This document shows, piece by piece, positions 60,918-64,000 of a stretch of 64,000 bases of DNA. The stretch's first letter is position 1. The number at the start of each line of letters is the position of its first letter. This DNA is from JACQFK01 sp036383955 (lineage in GTDB: Bacteria; Planctomycetota; MHYJ01; JACPRB01). The stretch covers positions 31,069 through 95,068 of the forward strand of contig DASVNH010000266.1 in NCBI GenBank assembly GCA_036383955.1, read 5' to 3'. The translations under genes were made by a program, and so were the position numbers. Under the pieces are notes generated by a model that ran no database searches, was not told the DNA's origin, and was given only the letters and a program-made list of their open reading frames with translations.

Positions 60918-62045
60918 TCAGCGGTAGAGGCGTTCTTCGCGGGGGAGGTCGTCGACGCGCCAGCCGCCCGCGAAGACGCGGAGGTAGCGCTTGGGCCGGT
61001 AGCCCTCGAGGAGAGGGTTGGGCTTGAAGACGATCTGGGTGCCCGAGCTGCCCGGGAGCGGCGGGACGGCCTTGATCTCGAGGACCGGGCCGCGGCGGGT
61101 GTCGTTGTTCTGGTCGTAGGTGCGCAGCGACTCCTCCGCCACCGCGGCCGCGACGCCGTCCTTGACCTTGAAGTCCTTCAGGAGCGAGGGGTCGGCGGCG
61201 TCGAAGAACGTGACGGTCACGGTCCCGGCCTGGTTGTCCACGGCGTCGATCCAGCAGCCGAGCCCGCGCTCGCGCGCGAAGAGCCTGTTCGTCTCGGCCT
61301 GGCGCTCGCGGGCGAGGGCGCGGCTCTCGTCGTCGAGCCAGAGATCCACGCAGCGCCCGGGCCCCTTCAGCGTGCAGACCGTCAGGTTCGCCAGGATCTT
61401 CAGGCCCGGCGTCACGTCCGCGAGCGTCCCGAAGCCCCGGCCCTTCCAGACCCGGGTCCAGGGGCCGACCTGCAGCGCCGTCGGCTTCGCGTCGGCCGCG
61501 CCGCCCTCGGCGACCCCGGTGGCGCTGAGCGTGCCCTTGTCGACGCCCTCCACGCGCCACGCCTTCTTCAGGCGCGCGAAGCGGCTGAAGTCGTCCTCCA
61601 GCCGCAGCGCGCGGTCGAAGACGGGCTTCTTGTTCTTCGCCGGGAGCTCCGACACGAAGAACAGGCCGTGCAGGTGCGTGCCGAGGGGGACGTCGCGCAG
61701 CTCCGCGTACGCGCCGTGGAACTGGATCTTCGCGTACGGCAGCAGCGCGAACGGCATCGCGACGTCGTAGTCGTCGGTGCGCTGGGCGTCGGTGCGGTCC
61801 GGCCGGAGCGTGCCCGTGCGCGCCACGTGGTCGAGCCCGATCAGCTCGCCGGAGATCTCGCGGGCCGCGCCCTCGGACGGAAACTCGCCGGGCTTCGGAA
61901 CGAAGAGCGGGGGGTCGTCGGCGCCCGAGGCGCCGACCATCAAGAGCCAAGGACCAAGAGCCAAGAGCCAAGACGTCCCCCCCTTCCCCCCGGGGGGGCG
62001 GGGGACGCCGCGTTGGTCCTTGGTCATCGGTCCTTCGCCCTTCAT
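60918..62045 (-). CDS. Secreted protein of unknown function with repeat-derived N-terminus
   Basis: A 375-aa protein. The ATG at 62045 overlaps the stop of the DUF1552 gene (ATGA), supporting this start. The first 35 residues are encoded by a periodic-arm inverted repeat (61940-62045). They include the basic/Pro-Gly stretch and then SWLLALGPWLLMVGASG, which acts as the hydrophobic core and cleavage region of a signal peptide. The mature part (from DDPPLF) has no recognised motif; beta-rich phrases such as THLHGLFFVSELP and TVTVTFFDAADPS occur. An internal ATG (MVGASG) would give a protein without signal sequence. Confidence 0.6.
   Translation of the reverse strand: MKGEGPMTKDQRGVPRPPGGKGGTSWLLALGPWLLMVGASGADDPPLFVPKPGEFPSEGAAREISGELIGLDHVARTGTLRPDRTDAQRTDDYDVAMPFALLPYAKIQFHGAYAELRDVPLGTHLHGLFFVSELPAKNKKPVFDRALRLEDDFSRFARLKKAWRVEGVDKGTLSATGVAEGGAADAKPTALQVGPWTRVWKGRGFGTLADVTPGLKILANLTVCTLKGPGRCVDLWLDDESRALARERQAETNRLFARERGLGCWIDAVDNQAGTVTVTFFDAADPSLLKDFKVKDGVAAAVAEESLRTYDQNNDTRRGPVLEIKAVPPLPGSSGTQIVFKPNPLLEGYRPKRYLRVFAGGWRVDDLPREERLYR
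61940..62045. repeat. Periodic-arm inverted repeat inside a coding start
   Basis: The left arm (61940-61973) is made of CAAGAGC/CAAGGAC heptads. The right arm (about 62012-62045) holds the complementary GTCCTTG-like words. The core is C6-TT-C6-G7-C-G5. Unlike the other copies, both arms lie within a reading frame on the minus strand and encode the first 35 residues of the gene ending at 60918. Confidence 0.85.
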
Positions 62046-63418
62046 CCGGTGAGCTCGGAGATCGGGCCCAGGCTGTCGACGAACGCCTCCGCCTTCACGT
62101 CCATGAGGCGCGTGATCGTCAGGAGCAGGTTGCTCAGGCGCGCCTTGCCGTCGACGGGCTTGTGGCAGAGGTTGTAGTGGCCGCCGTGGTTGTTCAGGTC
62201 GTAGGCCTTGATGACGGGCAGGTTGTAGTCGATGTGCCTCCCGTGCTTGAGGCCGAGCTTCTGGCCGCCCGCGAGGATCGTGGGCAGGTTGGCGTTGCCG
62301 TGGCTGTGGCCGTAGCTCATGCCGCTGCCGAAGAGCACCATCGTGCGGTCGAGCAGCGCGTCCTCGCCGTCGCGGATCTCCTGGAGCTGGTCGAGGAAGT
62401 ACGCGAACTGCTGGGCGAGGAAGGCGTCGCTGCGGCTCAGCCGCGCCATGATCTCGGGATCGCCGCTGTGGTGCGAAAGCTCGTGGCGGCTCTGGCTGAT
62501 GCCGAGCTCGGGCAGCGGAAGCCCGTTGCCTTCCGTGCCGCTCATGTAGGCGACCACCCGGGTCATGTCGGTCCGCAGCGCGAGCGTGATGAGGTCGTAC
62601 ATCGTCCGGTAGTACTCCCCCGCCTGCTGGCGCGGGACGTTGCGGGTCACGCGCTCGGTCGTGGCGGCGTCGACCTTGGGCTTCGGCACGTTCAGCCAGG
62701 CGTCGAGGCGCTCGGTGCGGATCTCCACCTCGCGCACGGAGTGCAGGTATTCGTCCAGCTTGCCGCGGTCGGCGTCGCCGAGCGAGGTCTTGAGCGTCTT
62801 CGCGTCGCTCAGCACCGCGTCGAGCACGCTGTGGCGGCGGTCCAGCTTCCGGCGGCGCTGTTCGATCCCTCCCGGCTCCTCGCCGAAGAGGCGCTGGAAG
62901 ACCGTGCGCGGATTGTCCTCCGCCGGCAGCGGGATGCCGTCGCGCGAGAAGCTGAGCGTGTTCGAGTTGTTCGGCTGGCCGACCCCGGAGGAGATCGACA
63001 GCTCCAGCGAGGCGAAGCGGGTGTGCGGCGAGGTCGCCTCGGCGATCACCTGGTCGCAGGAGACCGAGTTCTTGTAGCTGCCCCCGTCCTGCCCGATCTT
63101 CGCGCCCGTCAGCCAGGTGTCGGCGCAGACGTGGGCCTGGCCGATGCCGTTGGGATGGTGCAGGCCGCTGATCGGCGTGATCCGCGCCCGGTGCTTCTCG
63201 AGCGGCTTCATGGGCTCGGGGAAGGCGTAATCCGGGCCCGCCTTCGTGATCTGCCAGGTCAGCACGTTCACGCCGTTCGGGATGTAGACGAAGACGGCGC
63301 GCCGGGGCTTGGCGACGGCCTCCTGCGCCCGGAGCGGGATCATGCAGTCCAGCAGCGGCAGCGCGACGGCCGCCCCCGCCCCGCGGAGGAAGTGCCGGCG
63401 ATTCAGGGTCTTGCCCAT
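62042..63418 (-). CDS. DUF1552 protein, Tat-type N-terminus
   Basis: A 458-aa DUF1552 protein. It begins MGKTLNRRHFLRGAG, a twin-arginine export signal, with a hydrophobic segment and LDCMIP, then FVYIPNGVNVLTW. ISGLHHPNGIGQAHVCADTWLTG and the HELSHHSGDPEIM and LLDRTMVLFGSGMSYGHSH phrases are typical of the family. These proteins pair with DUF1592/1588/1585 cytochrome proteins in Planctomycetota, and the partner gene lies three bases upstream. The function of the pair is not known. The stop overlaps the next gene's start by four bases. Confidence 0.9.
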   Translation of the reverse strand: MGKTLNRRHFLRGAGAAVALPLLDCMIPLRAQEAVAKPRRAVFVYIPNGVNVLTWQITKAGPDYAFPEPMKPLEKHRARITPISGLHHPNGIGQAHVCADTWLTGAKIGQDGGSYKNSVSCDQVIAEATSPHTRFASLELSISSGVGQPNNSNTLSFSRDGIPLPAEDNPRTVFQRLFGEEPGGIEQRRRKLDRRHSVLDAVLSDAKTLKTSLGDADRGKLDEYLHSVREVEIRTERLDAWLNVPKPKVDAATTERVTRNVPRQQAGEYYRTMYDLITLALRTDMTRVVAYMSGTEGNGLPLPELGISQSRHELSHHSGDPEIMARLSRSDAFLAQQFAYFLDQLQEIRDGEDALLDRTMVLFGSGMSYGHSHGNANLPTILAGGQKLGLKHGRHIDYNLPVIKAYDLNNHGGHYNLCHKPVDGKARLSNLLLTITRLMDVKAEAFVDSLGPISELTG

Positions 63419-63421
63419 GCT

Positions 63422-64000
63422 CTACCTCTTCTGGAACAGGTCCGACAGCGCCAGCGCTTCCACGATGGAGCTTAGCCGATAATCGGCCGCCTTGCCCTGC
63501 CGGGCCAGCGCGGCGAGCGCCTCGCGGTCGTCGACGTTCATCCCCCGCCGCAGCGCGTAGGTCGCCAGCTTTTCGACGAAGGCGGCGGTGAACTTGTCGA
63601 CGTCCGCCAGCAGCAGCTTCTTGAACTCCGCCGCGTCCTTGAAGGTCCGGCCGTCGGGCAGCTCCCCGCTCGCGTCGACCGGCGGGTTGTCGCCCGCGCC
63701 GTCGCGGACGGTCTCCACCGTCCGCCAGCGGCCGATCGCGTCGTAGTTGTCGAAGGCGAAGCCCAGGGGGTCGATCTTGCGGTGGCAGGACGCGCAGTTG
63801 GGGTCGCTCTTGTGGGCGTCGAGCTTCATCCGCAGCGTCGCCTTCGGGGACTTGGCGGGCGTGGGCTCGATGGGGGGCACGTTCGCGGGCGGCGGGGGCG
63901 GCGAGCGGCCGAGCATCGACTCCATCACCCAGACGCCGCGGTGGACGGGGCGGTGGCGGGTGCCGTCGGACGTGAGGCTCAGGATGGAGGCGTGGGTCAG
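63422..64000 (-). CDS. DUF1588/DUF1585-type cytochrome protein, partial
   Basis: The window contains the last 192 residues; the 5' part lies beyond 64000. The visible part starts LTHASILSLTSDGTRHRPVHRG, split as ASILSLTSDGT and RPVHRGVWVMESMLG, the DUF1588 signature. A haem-type CASCH follows, then PLGFAFDNYDAIGRWR, and the DUF1585 region ends LALSDLFQKR. Full-length relatives carry DUF1587/1592 domains and a cytochrome domain, with total length around 700-900 aa. It forms an operon with the DUF1552 gene three bases downstream. A periplasmic redox role is expected. Confidence 0.88.
   Translation of the reverse strand: MTHASILSLTSDGTRHRPVHRGVWVMESMLGRSPPPPPANVPPIEPTPAKSPKATLRMKLDAHKSDPNCASCHRKIDPLGFAFDNYDAIGRWRTVETVRDGAGDNPPVDASGELPDGRTFKDAAEFKKLLLADVDKFTAAFVEKLATYALRRGMNVDDREALAALARQGKAADYRLSSIVEALALSDLFQKR

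Noticed and set aside
61920..61950. Internal ATG (MVGASG) as the start of the gene ending at 60918
   Set aside because: It would remove the signal sequence and leave a gap after the DUF1552 gene, whereas the upstream ATG overlaps that stop codon in the ATGA manner used elsewhere in this operon.

Overview
This is a 64 kb stretch of a very GC-rich bacterial chromosome (about 70 % GC by eye). The protein families point to Planctomycetota: a DUF1501 protein paired with a DUF1549/DUF1553 cytochrome protein (26718-30202), a DUF1552 protein paired with a DUF1588/DUF1585-type cytochrome protein (62042-64000), a GFTLIE prepilin-like protein, Hanks-type kinases with C-terminal repeat regions, a sigma factor of the PETHWSQLL type, PQQ-like beta-propellers and many secreted esterases. 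No rRNA, tRNA, CRISPR array, transposase or phage gene was seen.

Layout. 1-5.2 kb: lipoprotein esterase, outer-membrane-like barrel and a very large Gly-rich cadherin-like surface protein. 5.2-8.5 kb: small zinc-ribbon protein, unknown protein, methyltransferase, and a receiver protein preceded by a decapitated histidine kinase. 8.5-18.6 kb: PQQ-like propeller, esterase, REC-PAS-GGDEF-EAL protein, GH42-like secreted protein and two secreted unknowns. 18.7-22.2 kb: translationally coupled transporter / deacylase / enolase-superfamily operon. 22.2-25.7 kb: PATAN-like protein, GAF-fused GspE/PilB ATPase and a receiver. 25.8-33 kb: LysR regulator, DUF1501/DUF1553 pair, nitrilase, and a membrane protein / mini membrane protein / HDAC-like operon. 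33-41.6 kb: zinc-ribbon, HEAT, esterase, pseudokinase, TPR-like and peptidase genes and a nucleoside hydrolase. 41.6-48.5 kb: GntR regulator and glcD-glcE-glcF, then an alanine/serine-glyoxylate-type aminotransferase and an amidohydrolase, a coherent glycolate to glyoxylate to glycine route. 48.5-53 kb: ArsR/AHSA1 pair, SGNH hydrolase, a second pseudokinase and the prepilin-like protein. 53-58.4 kb: a probable selenoprotein, a sigma factor and an active-looking kinase. 58.4-64 kb: one reverse-strand run of GDPD, two unknown secreted proteins, DUF1552 and a cytochrome protein.

Two things stand out. First, the gene at 53252-54943 is interrupted by one in-frame TGA exactly at a thioredoxin-type redox motif (Cys-Thr-TGA), with a hairpin fitting the bacterial SECIS model right behind it, so it probably encodes a selenoprotein. 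Second, at least ten intergenic sites carry long imperfect inverted repeats whose arms are short quasi-periodic words (6, 7 or about 9 nt units). Five of these share a C-run/C-run/G-run/G-run core. They sit at seven of eleven convergent gene ends, where their ends often form the stop codons of both genes, and between genes of operons. At 61940-62045 such an element lies inside a reading frame and seems to encode the signal peptide.
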